DNA of 64,000 nt, taken from assembly GCF_001295795.1 (NCBI RefSeq), contig NZ_LJHY01000016.1, positions 124,001 through 188,000 on the forward strand, read 5' to 3'. The notes beneath the pieces are model-generated. The model saw only the letters and a program-made list of their open reading frames with translations. It searched no databases and was not told the DNA's origin. This document shows positions 36,880 to 47,600 of the stretch, piece by piece. Origin of the DNA: Novosphingobium sp. AAP83 (GTDB lineage: Bacteria > Pseudomonadota > Alphaproteobacteria > Sphingomonadales > Sphingomonadaceae). Numbering within the stretch: position 1 is the first letter of the stretch; every line of letters starts with the position of its first letter. The position numbers and the translations under genes are program-made.

Positions 36880-38151
36880 CTACCCCATCACAACCTTGGC
36901 AAGATCAGCCCATTTTGTGGTGTAGCTAGGCGACAGATTTTCACGTCTCATCCGCCATTCCTGATCTTTCCCCGCCAGTCCAAGTCGAATGCTACCACGA
37001 CCATATCTCTGGTTAAGGGCATCCATGGCATTCATCAGCCCATCGTTTTTTGGTGCCACTGCATCAAACAGCGAAGGTGGTGCCGCTCCCGTTGCGGTTA
37101 AGTCCAACATCATCACCCCTGCTTTCTTCCATGCGAACCCATCACGCCAAATTCGGTCTAGGATGCTTGTTACAGCGCCTGTGATAGCTCTGGTGTCAGA
37201 CGTTGGGTGATCAAACGTAACAGAGCCTGAGAGGGACTTCTGAGCGGCGCTAAGGTTAAATGGATCAGTCCTTATAAACACCTGAACCACACCAGCCACC
37301 TGATCCGCAGCACGAACCTTCTCAGCCGCCCTTTCAGCAAAGCTCATCAAGGCATCGTGAACCTGTGCTTTTTCCGTGACGGTTTCACCAAAGCTTCTGG
37401 TGCAGCAGGTGGTTTGTTTGGGCTGCGGTTGGTCTTCCAAAGCATGACAGACGTACCCACGCAGTTCATGCACGGTTCTAAGTCCAACAACGCCCATCTT
37501 TTTTCTGATCCAACCATCTTCGCCATGAGCGAAATCGTGGGCGGTCATGATGCCACGCTCTTCCAGCATCTGGCTCCACCGCCTACCAACGCCCCACACA
37601 TCGCCAATGGGTGTTTTGCGTAGTGCTGGTTCAATCCATGCTGGATGATTGGAAAGATCGATCACACCAGCCGCTTTGATGGATTTCTTCGCTAACCTGT
37701 TTGCCAGTTTCGCAAGCGTCTTTGTGGGACCAACACCTATGGAAACGGGAATTCCGGTCCATTGGTAAGTGCTGTGACGCAGGTTTTTGCACCACTCTGT
37801 CAAGTTTGGCACCGCCAGATTATCAACATCAAGGAAACATTCGTCGATGCTGTAAACTTCATGGTTGGGCGCATTGGAGCCAAGCGTTGTCATCACACGT
37901 TCGGAGATATCGCCGTACAAGGCATAGTTGGACGAACAGACTTCCACCCCATGCTCTTCCACCAGATTGCGAATTTTGAAGAGTGGTGCGCCCATTGCGA
38001 TGCCAATCGATTTTGCTTCCTGCGATCTTGCAATCACACACCCGTCGTTGTTGCTGAGCACAACCACAGGTCGAGTTTTCAGATGGGGACGGAACAGCCG
38101 CTCACAGGACGCATAAAAATTGTTGCAGTCCACCAATGCGAAGGTCACCAT
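36880..38151 (-). CDS. umuC: Translesion DNA polymerase V subunit UmuC
   Basis: A 423-residue Y-family polymerase. The palm motif reads VTFALVDCNNFYASCERLF at the N-terminus, and the second catalytic motif is YSIDECFLD near residue 100. The UmuC-type C-terminal extension (RMRRENLSPSYTTKWADL) is present. With UmuD' it copies past DNA lesions and makes mutations. The start at 38151 overlaps the umuD stop (TAATG), so translation is coupled. It is placed just outside the right repeat of the candidate element. Confidence 0.93.
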   Translation of the reverse strand: MVTFALVDCNNFYASCERLFRPHLKTRPVVVLSNNDGCVIARSQEAKSIGIAMGAPLFKIRNLVEEHGVEVCSSNYALYGDISERVMTTLGSNAPNHEVYSIDECFLDVDNLAVPNLTEWCKNLRHSTYQWTGIPVSIGVGPTKTLAKLANRLAKKSIKAAGVIDLSNHPAWIEPALRKTPIGDVWGVGRRWSQMLEERGIMTAHDFAHGEDGWIRKKMGVVGLRTVHELRGYVCHALEDQPQPKQTTCCTRSFGETVTEKAQVHDALMSFAERAAEKVRAADQVAGVVQVFIRTDPFNLSAAQKSLSGSVTFDHPTSDTRAITGAVTSILDRIWRDGFAWKKAGVMMLDLTATGAAPPSLFDAVAPKNDGLMNAMDALNQRYGRGSIRLGLAGKDQEWRMRRENLSPSYTTKWADLAKVVMG

Positions 38152-38591
38152 TACCGTCCACAATGCCGCCGAATGCTATGTGTCACGACACCCCAGACTT
38201 CACCTTCAGAACCTTCAAGGCTGATCACAGGGAAGTCTGGATTGGCTGGGACAAGCACCCACTCTTTGCCAGATTGCTGAATGCGTTTGACTGTCAATTC
38301 ACCGTGGATGGACGCAATGACGATATCATCTGATTTTGGGCTTATGCTTCTGTCGATAACAAGCAGATCGCCATCAAAGATTCCGGCATCACGCATGGAT
38401 TCACCAGCCGCACGGACAAAGAATGTTGCTGATGGCCTACGAACCAGATGTTCATTCAGATCAAGCTTGCCCTCTATATGATCGTCAGCAGGTGACGGAA
38501 ATCCCGCTGGAACACTGGACGAAAACAGGTTCAGGCTCAGGTTTGATGGGTTATCGGTGAATGTCAGGGTGGAGGTTTTGGGTGAATGCAT
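38151..38591 (-). CDS. umuD: SOS mutagenesis protease-like subunit UmuD
   Basis: A 146-residue S24 peptidase. The self-cleavage site lies in PAGFPSPADDHIEG, the catalytic serine in GESMRDAGI, and the lysine in GELTVKRI. RecA filaments trigger self-cleavage, and the product activates UmuC. The ATG at 38591 was chosen because a LexA box and a promoter lie immediately upstream. That leaves almost no 5' untranslated region, so the mRNA may be leaderless. A TTG 13 codons earlier would fall within the promoter. Confidence 0.9.
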   Translation of the reverse strand: MHSPKTSTLTFTDNPSNLSLNLFSSSVPAGFPSPADDHIEGKLDLNEHLVRRPSATFFVRAAGESMRDAGIFDGDLLVIDRSISPKSDDIVIASIHGELTVKRIQQSGKEWVLVPANPDFPVISLEGSEGEVWGVVTHSIRRHCGR

Positions 38592-38595
38592 GATG

Positions 38596-38630
38596 GAACA
38601 TACAAGGAACATGTTCGTATGATTCGTCAA
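38596..38630 (-). promoter_or_regulatory. LexA-controlled umuDC promoter
   Basis: On the minus strand GTTC-CTTGTAT-GTTC (38610-38596) exactly fits the alphaproteobacterial LexA box GTTC-N7-GTTC. TTGACG (38630-38625) fits a -35 box and TTGTAT (38605-38600) a -10 box, with a somewhat long 19-bp spacer. The LexA box covers the -10, so LexA would block the promoter until DNA damage. Confidence 0.8.
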
Positions 38631-38774
38631 TGGGGGGTGGTTGTGGGCAAGCCTATGGATTTACGGATAGGCAGAAAAAGAGAACAGAGGGAGGTCGGAA
38701 AAAATGAGTCGGGACTCGCAATGCTCTCCTCAGCTAATCTGCTAAGCCGACTTGGACTTTTGAGGTTTGGTGTA

Positions 38775-39632
38775 ATGCGTGTGACGTCAGATGACCGGAA
38801 AATGATCAACGCTGCAAATCGGCTTCACAAGGCTCTGGATCGTGCATTTTCCCATGATAACTGTCCGTTCAGTATGGAATTGGCCCGAGAGCTTGAAGTT
38901 TTCCGTGATGCAGCAGCGCATTTGCGATGGAGCTATCCCATCTTGTGCGAACTTCAAACGGTCACGCCAAAAGAGAGGTTGGCGACAATGTTCTCCGGCC
39001 CTCTGTACACAAGCGAACTTCATCCTTGGCCTGTCGATAAAAGGGGCAAACCACTCGAACCTATCTGCCAGATCGATCTGACAATACCATCGCAGGTATC
39101 GGGCTTGATGCTGGGCGACGGTCTGCTTCAGTTGTGGATGGATGGCGTCTTTGGCCGTCTTCGGCTGCTGCCCAAGTATGAAGTGCAACTCAGTGCCCTG
39201 ACGCCAGTGGCCGATAATGTAATAAATCATGTCTGGAATCACCCCAAGGCAATGCGGCTGCATGGTACGAATGATCCTTGGTTACAGGGACATTGCGTGT
39301 CGGCAGTGCTTGATCCAGTGCTGACAATTCCTCAAACGCTGGTGAGCAGGTTCGACGAACGACCAGAGTTGTCGGGAAAGATGTTAAATGCGGCGTTTGA
39401 CGCCATGGAAAGTGCTCTACAAGCCGATTCCGGCATTAGCAGAGGAGCGGGTCAATTCGGATTTTTTGGAAATTTTTCCAACATCCAATACGATGAAATT
39501 GACTGCCCTGAAGCCTTACTGCTCATGGAAACGGGTGATGTGTTTTCATGGGGTGATTGCGGGAATGCACAGATTTTTTATGAGTTTAACAAGGAGGGTA
39601 AGGTCAAATTCTCTTTTGATTGGAGTTGCTAA
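38775..39632 (+). CDS. YwqG/DUF1963-like protein
   Basis: A 285-residue soluble protein related to the YwqG family. The hallmark strands are PICQIDLTIPSQVSGLMLGD and, near the end, LLMETGDVFSWGDCGNAQIF. Function of the family is unknown; members are common next to toxins and defence genes. The ATG at 38775 has GAGG 9 nt upstream and leaves room for the divergent umuDC promoter. Earlier in-frame starts back to 38586 would overlap that promoter and are less likely. It is co-directional with the BREX operon, 153 nt upstream. Confidence 0.7.
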   Translation: MRVTSDDRKMINAANRLHKALDRAFSHDNCPFSMELARELEVFRDAAAHLRWSYPILCELQTVTPKERLATMFSGPLYTSELHPWPVDKRGKPLEPICQIDLTIPSQVSGLMLGDGLLQLWMDGVFGRLRLLPKYEVQLSALTPVADNVINHVWNHPKAMRLHGTNDPWLQGHCVSAVLDPVLTIPQTLVSRFDERPELSGKMLNAAFDAMESALQADSGISRGAGQFGFFGNFSNIQYDEIDCPEALLLMETGDVFSWGDCGNAQIFYEFNKEGKVKFSFDWSC

Positions 39633-39785
39633 TAGCTCCGGCTTTTCGGTGGGTTCGTCCAATCATGTCGGGCTGCTTGGCCAGCCACATTCGCATCAAT
39701 AGTGCCCCGTTCTGACATGTTCAGATTCGCTTTGATTCCGTTGGTTTGATATCGTTGGCACTAGCCGCATCAAGGGGAATGACTT

Positions 39786-40376
39786 TTGGCCTACAAAGCC
39801 GACATAGCTGGTGGATCGCTGAAGGTTTATGAGTCCCGCATTGTAGCTGATTTGCTGCTGAAACGGCTTCCACCTGCCGAATGGCGTCAAGCCATTGAAG
39901 TGGACAATGTCCTTCAAAAAACCTCTATTGGGACGGCCAAACGTCAAGCAAGCCTGATCAAGACCCGCCTCAAGCAAATGACCCCGCCATTATGGGAGTT
40001 GGTGCGTGATGGCAGCAAGCCAGTGGCCACACAGGCAGTTTTTGCATCTGCTATTGCCCATAGCTCTCTCTTGCGGGACTTCCTGATCCTCCATGTGCGT
40101 GATCGTTTTCTGTCAGGTGATCTTGGTTTGACCCGCAGCCACTGGCGGTCATTCGTCGCTGCTTGCCATGAGCGGGACCCAGAAATGTCCGTGTGGTCGG
40201 CATCCACAACCGACAAACTTGGCGACAGCGTTCTTAGAATTTTGACCGAGGTGGGAATGCTCTCAGATGGGGGAAAACCAACCCTGCAACCTGTGCATTA
40301 TGAGCCGGAAGTCATGAACTATCTGAAGGACGAAAATTTCGATGAGGTCCTTCGTGCCATGCAGGTGTTCCTATGA
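39786..40376 (+). CDS. brxA: BREX protein BrxA
   Basis: A 196-residue DUF1819 protein beginning MAYKADIAGGSLKVYESRIV, the usual start of BrxA, with the helical core LKQMTPPLWELVRDGSKPVA. BrxA is a small DNA-binding fold subunit required in most BREX-1 systems. The start is TTG at 39786 with AAGGGG 8 nt upstream. It is the first gene of the BREX operon and overlaps brxB by 4 nt. Confidence 0.93.
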   Translation: MAYKADIAGGSLKVYESRIVADLLLKRLPPAEWRQAIEVDNVLQKTSIGTAKRQASLIKTRLKQMTPPLWELVRDGSKPVATQAVFASAIAHSSLLRDFLILHVRDRFLSGDLGLTRSHWRSFVAACHERDPEMSVWSASTTDKLGDSVLRILTEVGMLSDGGKPTLQPVHYEPEVMNYLKDENFDEVLRAMQVFL

Positions 40377-40942
40377 GTGATCTTCAATCCCGATTGGATC
40401 GAATTCGCCAGACCATCACATCGGATAAATTCCTAAAGAACCGTGGTCTGGGCAAAGACGTACCCTTCTACGCCTTCGATTACCCCGTTCAGTCAGAGCG
40501 GCAAGTCTCCGACCATCTTGGTTGGTTGTTGGATGACATTGCCAAAAAGAACGAGCTTCATATCGGCAATGTCAACGTGTTCGAACTGGCCATTGAGCAA
40601 CTGAGAAACCGTGGCCTCTATGACAAATCCCTTTCGATGGAAGCGACCAAGGGCGTTCCTGCGCTGTTGAATGCCCTCAAAGGGCCGCTGGAGCCCGGCA
40701 AGTTGTCGGCTGCTCTCATGGCACGGTTTGCTGGACAGAAGCTCGACATGGTGTTTCTGACAGGGGTTGGTGCAGCATATCCGCTGGTTCGAACCCACAG
40801 TTTGCTCAACAATCTGCAACCCCTGTTGGGCAGTGTGCCTCTGGTCCTTTTTTACCCGGGTCGATTTAACGGACAAAGCTTGCAACTGTTCGGCGACCTG
40901 CAAGAAACTCCTTATTATCGTGCTTTTAGGTTGGTGGATTGA
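40373..40942 (+). CDS. brxB: BREX protein BrxB
   Basis: A 189-residue DUF1788 protein with VPFYAFDYPVQSERQVSDHL near residue 30 and LDMVFLTGVGAAYPLVRTH followed by VPLVLFYPGRFNGQSL. These match BrxB, a short NTPase-like partner of BrxC/PglZ. It overlaps brxA by 4 nt and ends 2 nt before the brxC ATG. Confidence 0.93.
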   Translation: MSDLQSRLDRIRQTITSDKFLKNRGLGKDVPFYAFDYPVQSERQVSDHLGWLLDDIAKKNELHIGNVNVFELAIEQLRNRGLYDKSLSMEATKGVPALLNALKGPLEPGKLSAALMARFAGQKLDMVFLTGVGAAYPLVRTHSLLNNLQPLLGSVPLVLFYPGRFNGQSLQLFGDLQETPYYRAFRLVD

Positions 40943-40944
40943 TC

Positions 40945-43900
40945 ATGAAAATTGAGAGCATTTTCGCAAAGAACATCAATCGTCCGATCAACGGTGTGAT
41001 CAAGGCTGACCAGAACGATACGGCATACAACGAACTCGATGAGTACGTGATCACCAAAGAGGTTGATCTGCATTTGCGTTCATTCGTGGATGCTTATCTG
41101 CTGGGCCTTGATCCCAAAAAAAATGCTGATGTGTCTGCAAAAATGGGAGTCTGGGTCTCGGGATTTTTTGGGTCTGGTAAGTCGCACTTCATCAAAATCC
41201 TGTCCTACCTGCTGAAGAACCAACCTGTCAGTGAAGAGGGGAAAGAGGCCAAAACGCCGCTTAGTTTCTTCATTGAGAAGGTCTCTGATGATGCTGTTTT
41301 ACAGGGTGATCTAAAGCGGATGGCTAATGCCTCTTCCGAAGTCATCCTTTTCAACATCGACAGCAAGGCACAACAAAACCATAATCGTGATGCCATCCTT
41401 CAGGTCTTCCTCAAGGTGTTCAACGAGCATGTGGGATATTGTGGTGACCATCCTGAAGTCGCTCACATGGAACGCTTCCTTGATGACAAAGGTAAATACC
41501 AAGCCTTCATCGACACGCTTGCATCTGACCACAACCTCGACTGGAATGCTGAGCGGGATTCATATCAATTTTACGGCTTAGAGGTTGGTGACGCCCTCAG
41601 TAAGGTCCTGAATCAGCAAATCTCTGACCCACAAGCGTTCATCGACAACCTAGACAAGGGTCTGTCGCTCAGCATCGAAAACTTCGCCAAGTGGGTGCAG
41701 CAATATCTAGACAAGCAGGGCGGCGGCAAACGCCTTGTGTTTCTTGTCGATGAAGTCGGCCAATATATTGGTGGCCACACTCAGCTTATGCTGAACCTTC
41801 AAACGATCACCGAGGAACTTGGCACCAAATGCCATGGCCGTGCATGGGTTGTTGTGACGTCGCAGGAAGACATTGAAGCGGTTGTCGGGTCCGGTGGCTT
41901 TGGTAAGGACAACAGCAAGGATTTCTCGAAGATTCAGGGGCGCTTCACCACCCGTTTGTCCCTGTCAGGATCGAATGCGGATGAGGTGATCCAGCGTCGT
42001 TTGCTGTCAAAAAGCGATGATGCCACTGTTGCACTGAAGACCCTGTTTCATGACAAGGGTGACATTCTGCGCAACCAGATTACCTTCCGTGATGCTGCGA
42101 TAACATTGAAGCCCTTTGCCGACACCGACAGCTTCGTAGATTGCTATCCATTTCCTCCATATCAGTTCCTGCTGGTTCAAAAGATCTTTGAAGCCAGCCG
42201 TCAGTTTGGAGCAACAGGTGGTCACCTTTCGAAGGGTGAGCGATCCATGTTGGATGCCTTCCAGACAGCAGCACTGGCGGTCAAGGACAAGCCGCTGGGC
42301 GCACTGGTGCCGTTGGATTCCTTCTATCCATCTATTGAGAGCTTCCTTGAAGGCGTTGTTCGCACAGCAATCAGCCGTGTCGATAACATCGTTGATCGTT
42401 CGCCGTTTGATTCCCGTGTGTTGAAGACCCTGTTCCTGATCCGCTACGTGGAAGAGGTTCCAGCCAATATCGACAATCTCATCACTTTCTTCGTCGATGA
42501 GGTTGATGCCGACAAACGTGCTTTGCGCAGCAACATTGAAGAGAGCTTGATCCGGCTTGAGCGGGATACCCTGATAAGCCGGAATGGTGACCTGTACTTC
42601 TTCCTGACCAACGAAGAACGGGACATAAACAAGGAAATCAAGGATCAGGATTACAGCCAGACTGACCTTCACAAACTGATGGGCGAAATCGTTTTTGAAG
42701 ATGTTTTGAAGGACCTTCGTCGGTATCGTTTTGCAGGAAACGGCAAGGATTTTGACCTTACCCGCCTCATTGATTTGGCACCTGTTGGAAATAGGAGTGA
42801 CGGAGGGCTGACACTATCGGTCTTGACGCCGCTCACCCCTGATTTTGCATCGTTCACAGACCCACGCTGTATCGAGATGAGTATCGAAGGCGAAGTCGGG
42901 CAGCTTGTCATTCGGCTGCGTGACGACCAGAAACTTACAGACGAAATCACAGTCTACATCCAGACAAATAATTATCTGAGGTTGAAGACTGACGGATCGT
43001 TGCCGCTAACGACCAAGCGTATCCATGACGACAAGCGGCAGGAAAATACCCAACGCCGTAACCGTATCAATGCAACGCTCACCCAGATGCTTGAAGAAGC
43101 TAAGTTTTTCGTGCTTGGCAACGAGAAGAGCTACACAGGCGGTCCCAAGGGTGCGGTTGAAGCGGCACTAAGGTTTCTGGTTGAAAACAGCTACAACAAG
43201 CTGTCCTACATTCAGCATTCCCCGTCTGACCATCTGTCAGAAATCCGCCGCTTGCTGGCTGATCCAACAGGTGAAGAACTTGATTTGCTTGGGGGTAGCC
43301 AGAACGGCCAAGCTTTGAAGGACGTGCTCGATTATATCGATCTTCTGTCTGGTCGCAGCCAGTCGGTAAATTTGGGGACACTGATAACCGAACGCTTTGC
43401 AAAGCATCCCTATGGCTGGAAGGAGAACGACACCCTTCTGCTGGTATGTCGCCTGTACAAAGCTGGACAGATTGAACTCAGTGCTGGCGGCGTAAAGCTT
43501 CAGGCCAATGAGATTTACGCTCAGGTTGATGGTACAACCAAATGGAACAGGGTCAGCCTGTCTCGGCGCAAGACCGTCGATAGAGCCGATATCCAAGCGG
43601 TTAGAGCGCTGGCACGTGACCTGTTTGGTATTGCGGCACCAGAAGGTGAAGATGACCTTCATGCATGGCTGCGCACACGCTTTGACAATCAGTCACGCAA
43701 TCTTGGGAATTGGTCTGCGCTTGCGACGACAGGAAACTACCCCGGCACCGACGACATTGCCGACATTCAAGGTGTTCTGAACAAGGTCTTGGCCAATCAG
43801 GACAGCTTTGCCTTCCTCGAACATGTGAAGGCTAATGCTGATGATCTGGTTGATGCTGGTGATCGCTATCAGCGGTTGGAAACCTTCTACACGCAGCAGC

Positions 43901-44589
43901 GGCCCCAGTGGGATGCGCTAAGTTTGGCTTACCGCAATGAGTTCGAACCGAACGCATTCTTCCTTACACGTGATCCAGACGCAGCCACTGCATTGGCCAC
44001 GGTTCGCTCCATATTGAGTGATCCCAAGCCCTATGGTCGGATCAAGGATAGTGCGCCGCTTATTGCCACACTGCGCACGGCCAATGATACTGTGATTGCT
44101 GAACGCCGTGCAGAAGCATTGGCCAAGGTCGATCCGCAGATCGAGACGATCAAGCAGGATTTGGCGCAGATTGGCGTCGATGCCGATTTTTCAAACCAGT
44201 GCCTGAAACCGATCCAAGACATTCGCAAAAAGATCGAGGTCGAAACCCGATCTGGGCAACTGACGAATCTTGTCACCGAGGCTGCTGACGCTGCTGAGAT
44301 GGCGCATGGGGCTATCGAGAAAGCGGTTGCGGCTGCACAAAAGGCTGCGGCAGCAACATCGGTTGAACCAGAGCCATCGAAGGTTAGGGAGCCAGTTGCG
44401 GCTCCATTGGTGACCCCTACCAAGGTGGCAAAACCCGAGAACTTCAAACCTCGTCGCCAGATCACGGCGAAGTCAGTGACCGCAAAGCAGTATCTGGAAA
44501 CATCGCAGGACGTGGAGGACTATCTGGCTGCGCTTCGTATGCAGCTTGAAGAAGCCATCGCCAGCAACGCACGTATCGAAATTCTCTGA
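40945..44589 (+). CDS. brxC: BREX ATPase BrxC
   Basis: A 1214-residue P-loop protein beginning MKIESIFAKNINRPINGVIK. Walker A is GFFGSGKSHF near residue 73, and a Walker B candidate is RLVFLVDEVGQYIGG near residue 270. A long helical C-terminal part with an Ala/Glu-rich segment (AAEMAHGAIEKAVAAAQKAA) follows. BrxC is a large AAA-type ATPase essential for BREX defence. An in-frame TTG two codons upstream would overlap brxB. Length is typical. Confidence 0.95.
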   Translation: MKIESIFAKNINRPINGVIKADQNDTAYNELDEYVITKEVDLHLRSFVDAYLLGLDPKKNADVSAKMGVWVSGFFGSGKSHFIKILSYLLKNQPVSEEGKEAKTPLSFFIEKVSDDAVLQGDLKRMANASSEVILFNIDSKAQQNHNRDAILQVFLKVFNEHVGYCGDHPEVAHMERFLDDKGKYQAFIDTLASDHNLDWNAERDSYQFYGLEVGDALSKVLNQQISDPQAFIDNLDKGLSLSIENFAKWVQQYLDKQGGGKRLVFLVDEVGQYIGGHTQLMLNLQTITEELGTKCHGRAWVVVTSQEDIEAVVGSGGFGKDNSKDFSKIQGRFTTRLSLSGSNADEVIQRRLLSKSDDATVALKTLFHDKGDILRNQITFRDAAITLKPFADTDSFVDCYPFPPYQFLLVQKIFEASRQFGATGGHLSKGERSMLDAFQTAALAVKDKPLGALVPLDSFYPSIESFLEGVVRTAISRVDNIVDRSPFDSRVLKTLFLIRYVEEVPANIDNLITFFVDEVDADKRALRSNIEESLIRLERDTLISRNGDLYFFLTNEERDINKEIKDQDYSQTDLHKLMGEIVFEDVLKDLRRYRFAGNGKDFDLTRLIDLAPVGNRSDGGLTLSVLTPLTPDFASFTDPRCIEMSIEGEVGQLVIRLRDDQKLTDEITVYIQTNNYLRLKTDGSLPLTTKRIHDDKRQENTQRRNRINATLTQMLEEAKFFVLGNEKSYTGGPKGAVEAALRFLVENSYNKLSYIQHSPSDHLSEIRRLLADPTGEELDLLGGSQNGQALKDVLDYIDLLSGRSQSVNLGTLITERFAKHPYGWKENDTLLLVCRLYKAGQIELSAGGVKLQANEIYAQVDGTTKWNRVSLSRRKTVDRADIQAVRALARDLFGIAAPEGEDDLHAWLRTRFDNQSRNLGNWSALATTGNYPGTDDIADIQGVLNKVLANQDSFAFLEHVKANADDLVDAGDRYQRLETFYTQQRPQWDALSLAYRNEFEPNAFFLTRDPDAATALATVRSILSDPKPYGRIKDSAPLIATLRTANDTVIAERRAEALAKVDPQIETIKQDLAQIGVDADFSNQCLKPIQDIRKKIEVETRSGQLTNLVTEAADAAEMAHGAIEKAVAAAQKAAAATSVEPEPSKVREPVAAPLVTPTKVAKPENFKPRRQITAKSVTAKQYLETSQDVEDYLAALRMQLEEAIASNARIEIL

Positions 44590-44603
44590 AGGTTCAGACC
44601 ACC

Positions 44604-47600
44604 ATGGCTTCCAACCGTAACGTCCTCAAAAGATATGCCCCGCAAGCTCGTCTGGATTTCATTCAGGCGATCACCAACCGTGCGGCACAGTTTGGTATCA
44701 CCAAGGACGGAAACGCCTCTGGTGAGCTTCAGGGCGATCTGTTCATCCTAAATGGCAAAGCGTTTCCTCGGTCAGTTGCAGACCAACGTGGGCGGTTGAT
44801 GTCCCGCATTGCACGTGACGGCTTTGCGCAGACGATGGAAGCTGTTGCTTACACATGGTTCAACCGCTTCCTTGCCATTCGGTATATGGAGTTGCACGAC
44901 TATTTCGATCATGGCTGCCGTGTCCTTTCCAATCCCAATGGCCATGCCGAGCCTGAGATTCTTGAGAAAGCAGCAAGCGTCAATCTGACGGGTTTGAACC
45001 AAGACGAAATCGTCGATCTCAAGCTGGATGGTACCAAGGACGAGCAGATTTATCGCAAGCTGCTGATGGCGCAGTGCAACGATTTGCATCGGGCCATGCC
45101 GTTCCTGTTCGAGAAGATAGACGACGAGACCGAACTGCTACTGCCGGAGAACCTGCTGCAATCCGACAGCATTGTCCGCAAGCTGGTGAACGAGATTGAC
45201 GAGAGCGAATGGCAGGAAATCGAGATTATAGGCTGGCTCTACCAGTTTTATATCTCGGAGAAAAAAGATCAGGTGATCGGCAAGGTGGTGAAGTCGGAAG
45301 ACATCCCCGCCGCCACCCAGCTTTTCACGCCCAACTGGATCGTGAAATACATGGTCCAGAACAGCCTTGGTGCGCAATGGCTGGCGACTTATCCCGACAG
45401 CGGCATTCGTGCTGACATGGAGTATTACATTGCTCCGGCTGAGCAGACGGCAGAGGTGCAAGCTCAGATCGATGCGATCACGCCGATGCAGCTTGATCCC
45501 GAATCTATCACGATGATCGATCCAGCCGTTGGGTCAGGTCACATTCTGGTCGAAGCCTATGACCTGTTCAGGGCGATCTATCTGGAACGGGGCTACACCA
45601 AGCGGGAAGCCGCACGTGCCATTCTGACCCAGAACCTGTTCGGTCTCGATATCGATGATCGTGCGGCTCAGATGGCGGGGTTTGCCCTGCTGATGAAAGC
45701 CTGTGATGATGACCGCACGGTCCTGCGCAATGCGCCTAAGCTGAACGTTTTGGCATTGCAGGACAGCGAAGGGCTGGATGCAGATGAACTGGCCAAGGCG
45801 CTGCTGCCGCAAGAGCGGTTTGAAATGGTGCCAAGCGGTGATCTTCTGCCTGAAACGCTAGCACAGCCTACGCTAGCAGCGAAGCAGCCTACCTCTGTTG
45901 AAGCGAAAGCGATCAAGGCACTTGTAACTCTGTTTGATGGGGCAAAGACGTTTGGTTCTTTGATTACCGTCCCTGATGCGGTGATGCAGAGTTTGCCTTT
46001 GCTCGATGAGCTTCTGGCTAAGCCGCTGACGGGTGATCTGTACCTTCGACAGGCACAGGAAGATGCGCAGGAAGCGTTAAAGCCGCTGGTCGAACAGGCA
46101 CGGCTGCTGGGTGGTCGCTATGACTGCGTGGTTGCGAATCCGCCATACATGGGTGGAAAGGGCATGAATGCCGATCTGAAGTCGTTTGCAGGGAAGCGTT
46201 ATCCCGACAGCAAGGCAGACCTTTTCGCCGTCTTCATTGAGCGTAATTTGGAGTTTGCCGCTGACCGAGGTTCGGTGGCCATGATCACAATGCAAAGCTG
46301 GATGTTCCTGTCTTCCTACGAGAACCTTCGCCTCAAGCTGCTGGCTAACGAAACGATGGCAAGCATGGCACATCTGGGGGCACGGGGATTTGACAGTATC
46401 GGTGGAGAAGTCGTTTCCACCACTGCCTTCGTGATCAAAAATGCTCATATGGCTGACTTCAAGGGTGGCTATCTCCGCCTGATCGACGGCGGCTCTGAGG
46501 CGGCTAAACTTTCTGACTTCAAGACAGCCATTGCTAACCCTGCTTGTGGTTGGTGCTTCCGTGCATCAGCGTCTGACTTTGATAAGATTCCGGGGAGTCC
46601 GATTGCGTATTGGGTAAGTTCCCACATTCGTGATGAGTTTCAGGCGAGGCCTTCATTCGGCTCCATCAGCGAATTACGTAGAGGAATTTCTACTGGAGAT
46701 AACGGCAAGTATGCTCGCCTATGGCATGAAGTGGCCCACAATCGCTTTGATTTAACATGCACCAATCGTTCGGATGCTGAGCGTTCTGGCGCTCGCTGGT
46801 TTCCCTATAATCGGGGCAGTCAGTTTAGAAAGTGGTGCGGTGGTGTTGAGGACATCATCGATTATGCAAACGGCGGACGAAGCATGGTCGAAGCTTTTGA
46901 AGAGGGCGCAAATCCGGGTTTCAGGCACGATGGTTCTGCGCACTATTTTGAGAGTGCGATTACTTGGTCAGCACTTACTTCTGCTGCACCATCCTTCAGA
47001 ATCCTACATAATGGGTTCGTTATAGGCCATAAGGGGCCGGGGATATCCATCCATGATAACTCTGAATTTTCGATCATTGGGCTACTAAATTCAAAAGTTG
47101 TATCTCATTTCCTAAAATTTCTTTCTCCTACTATTGATATTAACATTGGTCAGGTGTCTGCTATTCCAATTGCGTCCGCCGATGCACTCGCTTTTGCGTC
47201 TCAAATATCGACTAAGTTGGTTGCACTTCATGAGAATGACTGGAATGAAAATGAGAAATCATGCAATTTCTCTTCTTTCCACCTTGTGAGTTCGCCATCA
47301 ACGGCGACGTCTCTTGAGCTGGCATATGAGGAAATCCGCAGCTTATGGCAAGCATCAGTCAACTTGGCTAAAGTTTTGGAAGAAGAAAATAACCGCTTAT
47401 TTATTAATGATTTTAAGCTAGAGAGTGAAATCGACGATAGCGTCCCGCTGTCAGAAATCACGCTGACCTGCAATCCGCACTACCGCTACGGCGGTGATCT
47501 GACGGATGAGGAGCGTGAAGCACGGCTGAAGTCTGACACCATGCGAGAACTCATCTCGTATGCGGTTGGCTGTATGATGGGCCGCTACTCACTGGCGGAA

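Noticed and set aside
38586..38774. 63-codon N-terminal extension of the YwqG-like gene
   Set aside because: It would overlap the divergent umuDC promoter and LexA box; the start at 38775 has a ribosome site and fits the domain start.
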